64,000 nt of DNA from Protea cynaroides (lineage: Eukaryota; Streptophyta; Magnoliopsida; Proteales; Proteaceae), in assembly GCA_028583415.1 (NCBI GenBank), contig CM053266.1, positions 39,675,758 through 39,739,757 on the forward strand, given 5' to 3'. Positions 26,801 through 40,300 of this stretch are shown piece after piece. The translations under genes were made by a program, and so were the position numbers. The notes beneath the pieces were generated by a model. It was not told the origin of the DNA and ran no database searches. It saw nothing but the letters and a program-made list of their open reading frames with translations. Position 1 is the stretch's first letter, and each line of letters starts with the position of its first letter.

Positions 26801-29800
26801 CAAATTTTACCGGAGTATAACTCCTTTAATATATTTCGGATTCAAGCAATCTCAAATTCATTGCAAAGCTAGTATAATCAGCTTTTCAACAAATCCTAGA
26901 TTGCTTGAATCCGAGTTATAATGAAGGAGTTACACTCCGGTCAAACCTTGTTCGAAGTACGCGAATGCTGTTAAAAGTCGTCTGAATGTAAATTATTTTT
27001 TGGGCATCAAAGCAAGATATTATTTTTGCGCACTCTTGGTTTTTAGTGATACTTTACTATAATAAGATTTATGGAATTTTTATATTTGGAAAAAAGCCTA
27101 GCATTTTGAAGTTGAAAATCGCCCCCGCACCCGAAATTACGATTTTTGTTCTTGAATTGAAGGGTTGACTTTTTATCCTTCTGGAATTTGAATTTTAAAT
27201 TATTTTTATTGGATTCAAATAGGGGGTATTTGCTTATTTATGAATAATATCTTAAGTAAATGAAATATAAAATTAAAGAAGTACTGTCTGGTAAATGTTG
27301 TTCCTGTCTAGCCTAATAAATCCTGTGAAGCAAATTCAGAGATCAAAAGGACACACATAAGGCCCAAGGCGATTGCCCAGGCATTCTGGGCGCCTAAGGC
27401 GTCCAAGGCGGCGCCTAGGCGACCGCCCAGGCAACATTCATAAGGCGCCCAGGCCCTGGAATCACGCCTGGACGCCTAGGCGTCGCCTTGACAACTATGG
27501 TTGTAACAAAGGAAATAAAATCCTACTATCATTAGTATGACGATCTACTAAACTTGGTATAATTTGTAGAGCTTTGGGTTGGTGATCTGATGGGTTCCTG
27601 CTATGGTTCGGATAAAAAGGAATTTTCGGCATTGATATCAATTGATGCGGACCTGGAGTCATGAAACCCTAATTTTGGTCGTTATGGGCCCCACCAAGTA
27701 ATAAAATGTTCAAATAACAATAACAATGGCAACACGGTAAATAACTCAAATGAATGGCAATTCTGTAAATAATCAAAACTGATTAATCTCCTTTTGAGTA
27801 AACAAACAGAAACTGAGGACCAAAAAGATGAAGCTGGAAGTAAAAGTATTTCAGGAACTAAGGGAAACATCCCTTTTTCAACCTTACGATAGCCTGGTTC
27901 CAAAAACCAGAATTCAAAGCTAGCAAAGCAAGCCCTGTTTCGAGTGAGAGAATTCAGTCATTTGAGTGAGAGAATTCACTCATTAGCCCTTTGATTGACC
28001 TGAAAATTCGAGGACACCTTCCTGACCCATATCCCTATTGTTTAATCTCAAACTCCTTTCCCAAAAACAGTTTCAATAGTTTCAATTTTGTGATTTCATC
28101 ACCATTGTTTCCAGTAACAACGATATCATCCACATATACAATGAGTGCCGTAAAGATTCCAGAAGTATGCTTGATAAACAAGGTATGATCAGCATTACTT
28201 TGAATATATCCAAATGCTATCATAGTTTTATGAAACCTTCCAAACCATGCCCTAGGAGACTACTTCAATCCATAAAGAGATCGTTTCAGCTTGCATACCT
28301 TCCCTTCAGTATTAGCATCAGTAAAACCATGTGGACAATCCATATAGACTTCCTCTTTGAGCTCCCCGTGGAGGAAGGTATTCTTCACATCAAGTTGTTG
28401 CAAGTCTTAGTTGTGATGTACAGCACATGCCAAAAGGACCCTGACAGTCGTCATCTTGGCTACTGGAGCAAAGGTTTCTTGATAATCTATCCCATACGTT
28501 TGTGTGAATCCCCGAACAACCAGCCTTGCCTTATATCAATCAACTGTGCCATCACTTTTCTGCTTGACTGTTTAGACCCACTTGCACCCTACTAGTTGCT
28601 TCCCAAGCAGAAGAGAAACAAGATCCCATGTATCATTCTTCTTTAAAGCACTCATTTCTTCCATCATTGCAGCTTTCCATCGTTCATCTGTAATTACTTC
28701 TTGCCATTTCTATGAAATAGAGATAGAGGACAGCGAAGATACAAATGCATGGAAGCTAAGGGATAAGGAAGTATATGACACAAAGTTAGAAATAGGGTGA
28801 ATGGTGCAAGTCCTAGTACCTTTACGAATGGCAATGGGTAGGTCAGAGTCAGAGGAAGAAACTTCCTTACCTTATGATAGCTCAGTCTCTGGTTCCAAGG
28901 CTGACGAAGGGACGTGTAGTTGCTGTAATGCTGCTAATAGTAGGTTTGTGGGCTGAGGTATGATGTCGGCAGAAGGTTAGAGGAGAAGAAAAGAGGAGAA
29001 GAGAGGGGAGGAGAAGAGAAGATGGCGGCAGCCCTAGATAGGCTCTAATACCATGTTGAAAAGAACGGTAGAGAATTGTCTATCTCTCCATTCAACCTCC
29101 TATTTATAATAAAGGACTTAAAGTCAGATTACACTATTACCCTTATTGTAATAAGGGAATAAGAAAACAGAAAATAAAACCATAAACCATAACAGAATAA
29201 TAAAAGACTAATGAGAATGACACTATTACCCCTGGCGGTAACAATAAAATTAACAACAAAAGCTCAAGTACTTTCTTGGAATTGAGATTGTTCGCTCTAC
29301 AGAGGGTATTCTTTTTCATCTCAAAGAAAGTATGACCTTGATCTTCTCTCGAAGACAGGTTTATTAGGGTGTCACCCGTGTGATATTCCTCTGGATTCCA
29401 ATACTAAGCTAAAGGAGAAAGAAGGAACTCCAATAGATAAAGGTATGTATCAAAGATTGGTTGGGAGGTTGATATACCTGTCACACACTAGGCCAGATAT
29501 TGTTTTATTGTGAGTTTGGTGAGTCAGTTTATGCATGATCCCTATTCTTTTCATTTGGAGGTAGTCTATAGGATTCTACATTACCCAAAGACTGCTCCAA
29601 GAAAAGGGATCCTTCTCTCTCATTATGATCACCTTAGGGTGGGTGCTTATACTGATGCTGATTGGGCAGGCAGTCCAGATCGAAAATTAGTCTCAGGTTA
29701 TTATACGTTTGTGGGTGGAAATCTGGTTACGAGGCGCAGTAAGAAGTAAAATGTTGTAGCTCGTTCCAGTGCAGAAGCAGAGTTCCGAGCAATGGCTCAG

Positions 29801-30718
29801 GGAATATATGAGCTCTTGTGGTTGAAAGGCCTACTTGAGGATTTGAAAGTTAAGTGTTCTTCAACTATGACATTGTTTTGTGACAATAAAGCTGCCATTA
29901 ATATGCTCACGATCTAGTTCAACATGATAGGACCAAGCATGTGGAGATTGATCGTCATTTTATTAAAGAAAAGTTAGAGAGTGGTCTGATTCAAATTCCT
30001 TTTGTTCGATCAGAGGATCAACTAGCTGACATCTTCACGAAAGGGTTACCTGAGAAACAATTTCACAATGTATTGACCAAGTTGGGCATGCATGACATCT
30101 ATGCACCAACTTGGGGGGAGTGTCATTAGTTCTATTATTACCGCTAGGGGTAGTAATGTCATTGTCTAAGTCTTTTATTATTCTGTTATGGTTTATGGTT
30201 TTATTTTCTGTTTTCTTATTCCCTAATTACAACAAGGGTAATAGTGTAATCTGACTTTAAGTCCTTTATTATAAATAAGAGGTTGAATGGAGAGAGATAG
30301 ACAATTCTTTACCATTCTTTTCAACAGTTTCCAAGCAACAAAACAAGGATCAGCAGGTAGAAATCAACAGAAAAAACTCCTGAAACAAATCTGGGCGACA
30401 CTGTACCAAGCAGGTCTTAGTTCTGGTTGAGATCTCACAGTAGGGAAGCCATTAGTGGGCTGTAACCTAGGAATTGGATCGCCTCAAGGTAGCAATTGGA
30501 TTCCTGAAGTGCTAGTTCAAAGAATGAAGGAACCAATGAGTTCTAACAAATCTTCTGAAGCCAGCAAGCACAACCAGTTGCAGGGAAGCAAGGAAAATAA
30601 TTGTAACAGCAGAGAAAAGAAGAAGAAATAAAGGAAAGAGGGGATTAGTATAAAAGGAAAAATAAAGGGAGAGATTAGGCCTGGCTAGGGGGAGATGATT
30701 GAGGATTGACGTGAAGAA

Positions 30719-30755
<37 letters not shown>

Positions 30756-33700
30756 CAGCCGACAGGCTTTGCTCAACAGCACATGAAAACCAAAGTCTTT
30801 ATTCTATTCCATACTCTAAAACTGCATTCTCCATTGATTACAAGTACTTTTAAAGGGAAAAACTTGCCTAAACTAATTGAAAATAAAATAGCAACTAAAT
30901 AAAATTCCTAATTAAAATACAAATCATAGACAAGGAAATAAAACCTTACCTAGCCTAGCCAAATATGACAAATAAAAGAAGATTACATACTAAAATCCCT
31001 AATTAAGCTGCTATCCTCCTTTGGATAAAAAATCCGGTTTGGTCCAGTTCCATTTGGGTTTGGGCCTCCACAAGGGGTCTTATCAGTTCAGCCAACCAAT
31101 GGCTCCTGCATCAAGCCATTCTATCTCTACCAATATCAAATATAAATCCTTTCCCCATACCGGATGAGGAGAGCTCCATTAGGATTCCAGTTGGATCCAT
31201 CGTCAATCCTGGATTTGATGATATCCCTCACAAGATGTCTATGCTCTAGGATATTTCCCCATGCCCAAGAAGTCTTTGGCATAGGAAGCCTACTAGGATC
31301 AAGCACCCAACCTCTTGGCTTTATTACCATGTCTGCTTATCCTAAAAGCTCGAGTTATTAGGAAAGGTACACAACAATGTAAGCAATAGTCTCCAAAACC
31401 AGAATCCAATTGATTTTAGTAGGATTGGATTTGGATGGGCTGGGAACTGCAGGAGACAGGAAAAGCTCCTTGATTTAAGTTTCCCCAACCTGATCCCTTC
31501 AAATGCATTGGGTTTTACTATTCACCAAGAGACTTATTAGACTTCCCCATATTTTAATTTCCCACCCCAGACTTTCCCCACAAGCAAACACAGCCTTATA
31601 ATGTAAGAAAAAATTTTCAATTAGAACAAAAGTTGATCAGGTTATGTATGCACAAAAACATCAATTAATAATAATGCTACAACATCAGTGACATGGCTAA
31701 AAACCATCGACTACAACAGAAGTTGATCAAATCATGCATACATAAAAATAACATCAGTTACATAAAAAAAAGATATTGCTAAAACGCCAGTGACATGGAT
31801 AAACGTTTCAACTACAAAGACATTAAGGCAGTTTGCTGAAACTATGATTAGAGAGATCTTACTTCAAAGGGTTTGCCAACAATCTCTGTCCAATAGTCAC
31901 AAAACTGGTTTCCTGATTTGACATAAACCATGCAAGCGAAGAAACACTGTGCAAGACATTAGAAGAATATCAGATGGTAGACACAATCCCCTAACAATAA
32001 ACAGTCTGATTCATGAACCACACCACAAACTTAACAAGAATAACTTAAAAAAGTTAAGGCACTACCTTCCAGTAAATATGTGCTCCCTAAGCCCAAGTAT
32101 CGATGGATACCTCACGCCGGAATGTTTCTTAAGAAATTCTTGTAACAAGTTCCTCATTTTGAATGCTTCTTCCATGTAGTTATCCTTAAGAAAAATTGGC
32201 ATTTTAAAGAAGCAATGTTTAGACTCAAAGACACGAGTTAACCTCACACCTAACCAGACATACCCCATCATCCTACCTGGTTCATATCAATCGTCTGCAA
32301 CCCTTCTCCCCGTGTGAAAATAATTGCATGATTCTGATTCTCTGGCTTTCCTTCACCCAATATTGCAGGCCCCGGAAGCTTTATCCGATAAACGACCTAC
32401 CCATAGAAATACAAACCACCATAAATAACTCAAGTAGAGAATCATAACAATAATAGTTGGCAACACCACTTCTGTGATACTCCAGATTTCAATTAGAATA
32501 GTGTGTTGGCGCTGTTTAGCATAATATGGTATTGTGTAGTGTATTATTTTTACTAATTAGTAAAATTTGTGTTGTGTGGTGCAACTGCATGGTGATGTTT
32601 AGAGCGTAGCACCAATTGTCATGTGCTTGGTGAGAATCTAGACTAAGATGGCATGTGACCCACAGGAAAAAAATCTGGAGTTCATTCGATGTCATTTGAT
32701 AGTAAATATAGAAAGACCGTGTTCCATTAGTATTGTAGGAATTTTTGAAGATTAAAATAGATAATGTTATTGTAACAAAATAGAAAAATAAGAGAAGATG
32801 GAGATAATTGATGTATATAGGAAAAAAAGAGAGTGTGTGTCAGCTTCACTCCTTGTAGCTTGTATTTATAGAAAATAGAAAACAACTAGTAGATAGGATC
32901 TAGGACTCTACAAGTCAGAATCCTAGTCACAAACTAAAGACAAAGTAAACACAAAATAGAAAAAGAAAACTAACAAGCCTAATTGGTAACAGTAGTAGTA
33001 GTACTAGCAATAGCAATGGCGGCAACAGCAGTAGCAACAGTAGTAGTAGCAGTAGTGGCACCAATAGTAATAGCAGTAGTAGTAGTAGTGGCACCAATAG
33101 TAGTAATAGCACCAGTAGTAGTAGTAATAGTAGTAGTAGTAGTAGTAGTAGCACATTATAGGTTATTGCGAACCAAGTAGTAATAATAGTAGTAGCAACA
33201 CAATATAGGTCACTGTGAACCAATAGTAGTAGCAACACAATATAGGTCACTATGAACCAAGTAGTAGTAGCAGCATAGTATAGGCCACTGTGAACCAAGA
33301 AGTAGTAGCAACAGCATAGTATAAGTCACATGTGAACCAAATAGTAGTAGCATCAGCTGTAGCAGTAGTAGTAGTAGCAACAAAAGTGGTAGCTCCAACA
33401 CGAGCATGGTAGTAGTAGGCTAAGCTCTTATATATATATATATATATATATATAAACAATGAATGGAATGACTTGTCTTACAATAGATAGAGGTCCTCTT
33501 ATTTATAATGTGAAAATGAATACAGATAGTACAATGAGGGATAATACAGGTAATACAAATGTACACTATAAGTAGTACAATAAATCTAGACATAAAGATA
33601 AATTAATTTAAACCACACGATGATTAATCCATGTGGACCATACGATCTCTCAACACTCCCCCTCAAGTTGGGGCTTGTATATTTGTTATGCACAACTTGG

Positions 33701-36700
33701 ATAACACAGGATGAAACTGTTTCCTTGGGAGTCCTTTGGTGAAGATATCTGTCAACTAATCACCAGAGGTAACATAGGGAACATAGACCTGCCCTCTCTC
33801 CAACTTTTCCTTGATAAAGTGACGATCAATTTCTACATGTTTGGTCCGGTCATGTTGTACCGGATTATGAGCAATACTGATCGCAGCTTTATTATCACAG
33901 AATAACCCCATAGGTCTTGTAGGACAAACACCTAAATCCTGGAGTAGTCCCCTTAACCATAATAACTCACAAATTCCCTAAGCCATGGCTCAAAACTCTA
34001 CTTCAGCACTTGAACGGGCAACCACATGCTGCTTCTTGCTGCGCCAAATAACTAGATTTCCTCCTACAAAGGTACAATATCCTGAGGTCGATCTCCGATC
34101 TGGATTTCCCGCCCAATCTGCATTGGTGTAGGCATCTATTCTGATGTGACCCCTAGAAGAGAGTAATATTCCTCTTCCAGGGGCAGATTTGAGATAGTGC
34201 AAAATCCGAAGCACAGCATCCATATGTGATGAGTATGGATCATGCATAAATTGACTCACCAAGCTAACTGCAAATGCTATATTAGGCCGGGTATGTGACA
34301 GATATATCAACTTATCCACTAATCGTCAATACTGTCCTTTATCTACAGGTGTATCTACTTTTCCTTGCAATTTCTCATTTAGGTCAATTGGTGTATCACA
34401 TGGCCGACACCCTAAGAGACCTGAATCTGTGAGAAAGTCAAGTATGTACTTCCTTTGAGACAAAAAAAATACCCTTGGTGGATCGTGCTACTTCAATACT
34501 AAGGAAATATCTCAACTTTCCAAAGTCTTTAGCTTCAAACTCCTTCCCCAAGAAGTCCTTCAGATGCTTGATTTCCTCATCATCACTACCCGTAAGGACA
34601 ATATCATCAACGTAAACAATGAGAACAATGATCTTACCATGCTTACGTTTGATGAATAGGGTATGACAACATTACTCTGTTTGTACCCAGCAAATATCAT
34701 AGCTCGGTGGAATCGTCCCAACCAAGCCCTAGGAGATTGTTTTAGTCCATACAAAGATTTCTTCAACTTGCAGACTTTTCCTGTAGAAGCAGACGATTCA
34801 AATCCTGGAGGGACATCCATGTAGACTTCCTCTTCTAGTTCTCCATGGAAGAAGGCGTTCTTGACATCTAACTATTGTAGATCCCAGTCAAAATAAACAG
34901 CACATGCTAAAATTACCCTAATAGTGGTCATTTTAGCCACTGGTGCAAATGTCTCCTGGTAATCAATCCCATATATCCGAGTGAACCCACAAGCAACGAG
35001 TCTGGCCTTGTATCTGTCCATGGAACCATCTTCTTTCTGCTTGATGGCAAAGACCCACTTGCACCCAACCGGTTTCTTCCCTGTCGGAAGGTCTACCAGA
35101 TTCCAAGTCTCATTTTTCTTCAAAGCATTCATCTCCTCAACCATTGCTGTTTTCCATTTCACATCTTTAACTGCATCCTGCCAATGTTTAGGAATGGACA
35201 CAGGCAACAATGAAGAAACAAAAGCACGATATGAAGAAGAAAGGGAGTTATACGAGACAAATTGAGACAAAGGATGTTGAGTACAATACCTAGTACTTTT
35301 CCTAAGAGCAATAGGAATATCTAAATTAGACTCAGAAGAAGAAGTCTTACCAGGCTTAAGTATCTCATCCTCTGTCACAGTCTCTGGTTCCAAAGTTGAC
35401 GAAGGGAAAGAAACAAAATGAGAAAAAGAATCAGAGTTACCAGTCATGTGATCCATGGCCCCAAAGTCAATAATCCAAGGATTAGAGACAGTGGATGCAC
35501 TAAAGCACATTACCTGAATGGGCAAAATTTGAACCTGGATTATGGGAAGTGGCAAGAGCAGATGCAGATGATGATCTGGAAGCAGTAGATGGCTGTAGCA
35601 GATGACTGATTGCCTGAAGTATTTGTTGAGTGTCTCCGAAGATGCAGTAGAGGTTTTGGCCGGCTGAGAGGTAGTTTGGTGTGCCTAAGGGCCCTTGGAA
35701 AACCTGTTTCTTTACTTTTCTTTTTGCTTGGCTTCGAAATCTGCCGGCTTCCCATGGAACTTCCAACAAGTGCCTTTTGTGTGCCAAGGTCTACTACAGT
35801 GCTCACATGTCACAGGTTCCTTCGAGTTAGGAGTGGTTGAAGTTACCTGGTGAGGTGCTGAAGTCTGAAGAGCTGATCTTGGGGGAACAGCTGGGAAGAG
35901 CATCGTGGTTTGCCACTGGTTTTCAAGTTGCATCATTGCATATGCTTGTTTCAAAGATGGGAAGGGGTCCTTGCTGAGGATCTGGGATTAAATGGGATCT
36001 AATTCAACATTCAGACCTGCTAAGAAAGTGTAAACCCTATACTGTTCATCTCTTTTTTTATACTGGGTTGCATCAGCATCACACTTGGCATGAAAACCAT
36101 CATAAAAATCCAAAGTCTGCCAAAGACTTCAGAGCTTAGTATAATACTCAGATACAGTCAATTCATTCTGTACAATTGTTGTGATCTTCTTCTGGACCAC
36201 ATAAATCAAAGCATAGCTCCCCACTTGTGAATGTATGGCTTTGGCAGATTTCCAAATCTGGGCAGCCGTATCTAACAGGAGTTACCCCTCAGCTATGGCT
36301 GGTTGCATAGAATTAAGGAGGTACTGCATAACCAAAGAATTTCCGGCATTTTATCTTTTTAGGGAGGTGCCGGCAATTGGTACACTTTTTGTACCAGCAA
36401 CATAGTCAGCTAGTCCTCATGCAATAATTGAAAGAAGGAAGGATCTAAACCACATTAAATAGTTCCCACCATCCAATTTTGTGGTATTAACAGGAATTGT
36501 AAAATTTTCCAATTTAAAGGACTCAGTCCTAGTAAAAGTAATTTCAAATACTTCAGACATGATAAAAAATCTAGATAACCAACAATGGGCGTGTATCAAT
36601 CCTGTTGTTTATGAAAGAACTTAGTCCACCAACAGGGATACTGCAATGGGCCGTGTACTAATCCTATTGTTTATGGAATAAGAGAATCAAGTTCCGCAAA

Positions 36701-37250
36701 GAACACAATCTTCAATTAGGAATAGAAGATCGATATATATGCAAAGACTGATCTCAAACAAACCACCAACAGGGATATACGGAAAAAAAAAAAAAAAAAA
36801 AAAACCTTCTAGATCATGGTAGGATAAAAAAAAAGAAAATTTCCAGTAACCTTAGGGACGGCGGTGATCTAGGTAGATGGCGGCGATAGTCTAGAGGAAG
36901 CGGAAAAAAGTTCCGGCAGGTGGCAGCGCTGGAGATGGAAGATGATGAGGCAGTAGGGTGCGGTAGGTGTTGGAGGCATTGGAAGGTGGTGGCGGCGCTG
37001 GGCGATGGTGTAAGAAAAAAAGAAAAAGAAAAGAGAGGGGAAGAGATGAGACGGTGGAGCCTAACTTGGCTCTGATACCATGTAGAAATAATGAATGGAA
37101 TGACTTGTCTTACAATAGACAGAGGTCTTCTTATTTATAATGTGAGAATGAATATAGGTAGTACAATGAGAGTAGTACAGGTAGTACAAATGTACAATAC
37201 AAGTAGTACAATGAATTTAGACATAAAGATAAATTAATCTAAACCAAGTC

Positions 37251-37321
<71 letters not shown>

Positions 37322-40300
37322 TCCCTCTCACATGGAACATTTCACGTGGATAAATTATGGCAAGAGATCTTCAAAGGTAAAGAACAGATCACCTTTGCAG
37401 GAGATCAGATCTTGACTGGATGCATGAGAACTCTACTCTGCAAACTTGGCTATGGGGAAGCATTGACCCCTTTATTGTTTCTAATGTAATGTTTCACCAA
37501 ACTGCTAAAGGCATTTAGAATGACCTCAAGGAAAATTATGCACAGGAGAAGAATATTTCATGTGTTTATGATGAATGTTCAATTACTCATTGGGAGACAA
37601 AACCCTAAATGCATACTACTGTGGCTTTAAGGGTCTTCTTGAAGAACTTCAGGTTGTTTAGCCCCTCACTACTAATATAAATCAACTCAAGGCCCAACAA
37701 TCTGAATTTTATGTAGCGAAATTCTTAGCCGGTCTTCCTTCAGAGTATCAGTCCTTCAAAACTCAATTAGTATCTGATGGGAAGGTTCTTACACTGAGTG
37801 AAACATTCTTTAGCCTCCAACCGTTTATGCCTTCAAGTAATCCATCAACTCCACTTGATACTTCTGCCATGTATGTTGGTCGAGGATGAGGTTCCTCCTA
37901 TCGAGGTCATGGCTCCAATCGAGGGCATGGTTCTTATGGTCGTGGCACAGACCAATCCAATATGGATAAAATTAATTGGCATTATACTCATTGTGGCAAA
38001 AATAATCATAATGTCGACAAATGTGGGGCTATGCACGGTCGTCCAAAATGGGTTGAGACATTGGTCAACTCTGCTTCCACAGATGATGTTTCCTTATCAG
38101 TATCAGCAACTACTGCACCAGCTCTTATATTGATTCCCAGCACTACAATTCCCATGGCACAGTTTCATGCATTACTACGTCGAGTTCAACAGCTTGAATA
38201 GCAGTCCTCTCCATCCACCTCTGTCACCATAGCTCACACAGGTAACAATGCCCTACTCTCCACCACTACTACTCCATGGATTCTTAATTCTAGAACTTCT
38301 TGTCACTTGACTGGTAAGTTTCATATTTTTTCTTCCTTTAAGGATGTCACTACTTCTATCCCTGTTTTACTTGCTGATGGTTCCTCCACCCAAGCAACAA
38401 GTTAAGGAACGGTTTCCTTTACACCTACCTTAACCTTGTCCTTTGTCCTTCATGTCCCAAAGTTACCCCTTAATCATACGTCCATTAGTCAGTTGACCAA
38501 ATCATTGCACTGCTCAGCAACTTTTTTCCTTCCTATTGTGTTTTCAGGATCTCAGGACTAGGACGACGATTGGTGGGGGCCTTGAACGATCCGGACTTTA
38601 CTACTTGGAGCATCATGGACCATCTTCTGCTATGGCCTCTGCCACCTCTGCTGCTTCTACACCTTTTCAATGGCATCATCGCCTTGGCCACCTGCCCCTC
38701 TCCAAGATGAAGATCCTTATTCTTAGTTGCAAGTTTCTCACTCATCTTCACTATGAAGCTTGCGAGTTAAGCAAACATCACCGAAGTGTCTTCCCTAAGC
38801 GTCTCACTCCTCGTAGCCCTTCTTCTTTTAGTCTAGTTCATTCAAACATTTGGGATCCATGTCGTATACCCAACAGATTTGGTTATTGTTATTTTGTTAC
38901 ATTTGTGGATGACTATTCCAGGGAGACCTGGTTTTACTTACTTAAAGATAGATTTGAGTTTCTTTCTGTGTTTAAGGTTTTGCAAAGAAATCAAAGTCCA
39001 GTTTAATAAATCCATACGTATTTTTTGGTCTAATAATGCTCGAGTATACCAAAACAGCTATCTCTGATTTTTGTTTTGAAAATAGAATGATTCATCATAT
39101 TAGTTGCTCCTATACTCCTCAGCAAAATGGTGTTACAAAACATAAAAATGACATCTCTTGGAAGTTGATTGATTTCTTCTTTTTCCATATGCATGTTCCC
39201 AAGTTTTTTTAGTGTGATGCCCTTCTCGCTGCTTGCTTTCTTATCAATCGCATGCCCTCCTCAGTTCTTCATGGGAACGTTCCCTTTTCAGTTCTTTATC
39301 CCTCCGCCCCTCTCTTCCCCGTTCCCCCTCGTGTGTTCGGGTGTGCATGCTACTCAAATCATGCACCCCCAACGTGATAAATTGTCCCCTCGCTCCTTGA
39401 AAAAGTGTCTTTCTAAATTATTCCCGTACTCAAAAGGGCTACAAGTGTTCTGACGCAACTACTCATTGCCATTTTGTTAGTGTTGATGTTACCTTCTTTG
39501 AGGATACCCTTATTACCCTCCTACCCCTCCCCCATCACCCCCTGTCCCTACTGTCCCCTTACCACTGGTTCACCCTTTGCTGACCCATCCCCTACTCCCC
39601 CCTTGAACCGACTCCTTCACCTCCCCCATTGCAGGTTTATCAACACAGGACGAGGCCTGTTGCGCCCATGGATGCTTCTTCCCCCACTGGTCAGCCTGCT
39701 CTTGGTACTAAGGTCTCTTCTGACCTTCTAATTGCCTTTTGCAAAGATACACGGTCTTGCACACAAAAGTCCCTTGTTACCTATCCCATTGAACAATTTG
39801 TTACTACCTCCCATCTCTCCTTCTCCGCTAACAATCTTGTTATATCTTTATCTACCACCTTTGTTCCTACCATCCACGTCCAGGCCTTATCCCACCTAGG
39901 GTGGAAAGTGGCTATGGATTCTGAGATGGCTGCTTTACTCTCCCGCTGTACATGGACTCATGTTGCTCTTTTGCCTGGGAAAACTGCAGTGCACTATTGA
40001 TGAGTCTACACAGTTAAACACAACCCTGATGGGACAGTTGAAAGCCTTAAGGCTCGTTTGGTTGCCAAAGAGTTCACTCAGACTTATGGTGTTGACTATT
40101 TTGAGACATTCTCCCCGGTTGCCCATCTCAATTCGGTTTGGATTACTGTTTCCTTGGCTGTGAACCACGACTAGCCTCTTTATCAGTTAGACATCAAGAA
40201 TGCCTTTCTTTATGGTGATCTCCACGAGGAGGTTTACATGGAGCAACCTCCAGGGTATGTTGCTCAGGGGGGATGTCCGCTCAAGTATGCAAGCTACATT

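Larger units (their letters stand above)
28041..30326. mobile_element. Rearranged copia element: 5' half inverted relative to 3' half
   Basis: On the minus strand, from 29255 down: LTR (29255-29054), adjacent primer-binding site TGGTATTAGAGCC (29053-29041), a short leader, then reverse transcriptase from about 28880 to 28041 with YVDD intact, ending FLGKEFEIK. Gag and integrase are missing. On the plus strand, from about 29262 up: the rest of the same polyprotein starting LKYFLGIEIVRS, RNase H (TDADWAGSPDRK, 29510-30129), polypurine tract TTGGGGGGAG and the second LTR (30121-30326). The minus piece stops almost exactly where the plus piece begins. Several stop codons disable it. Confidence 0.85.
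23321..31862 (-). other. 8.5-kb intron of the callose synthase gene
   Basis: It lies between the exon ending in PLK (donor GTAAGA at 31862) and the exon beginning VRFHYGHP. It holds a degenerate LTR element (24985-27555), a rearranged copia element (28041-30326) and a (GA)n array (30721-30753). The stretches at 23321-24984 and 30327-31862 are AT-rich and without recognisable features. Confidence 0.8.
33451..37246 (-). mobile_element. Copia retrotransposon lacking integrase, minus orientation
   Basis: Sense order: 5' LTR 37246-37081 (its first 45 or so bases lost), primer-binding site TGGTATCAGAGCC (37080-37068), gag with a CX2CX4HX4C knuckle (CEHCSRPWHTKGTC, about 35800), protease region with the active site changed from DSGA/DTGA to DFGA (about 35470), then reverse transcriptase (WKTAMVEEMNALKKNETWNL, about 35150) and RNase H (NADWAGNPDRRSTSGYC, about 34100), polypurine tract GAGGGGGAG, 3' LTR 33655-33451. 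Protease passes straight into the pre-RT linker, so the integrase is deleted. Frameshifts and stops are present: the YVDD region is frameshifted. Confidence 0.88.

Noticed and set aside
32927..33459. Leu-rich and Val-rich frames over the GTA-triplet minisatellite
   Set aside because: Open in several frames on both strands only because the triplet repeat lacks stops; the DNA belongs to an LTR element.
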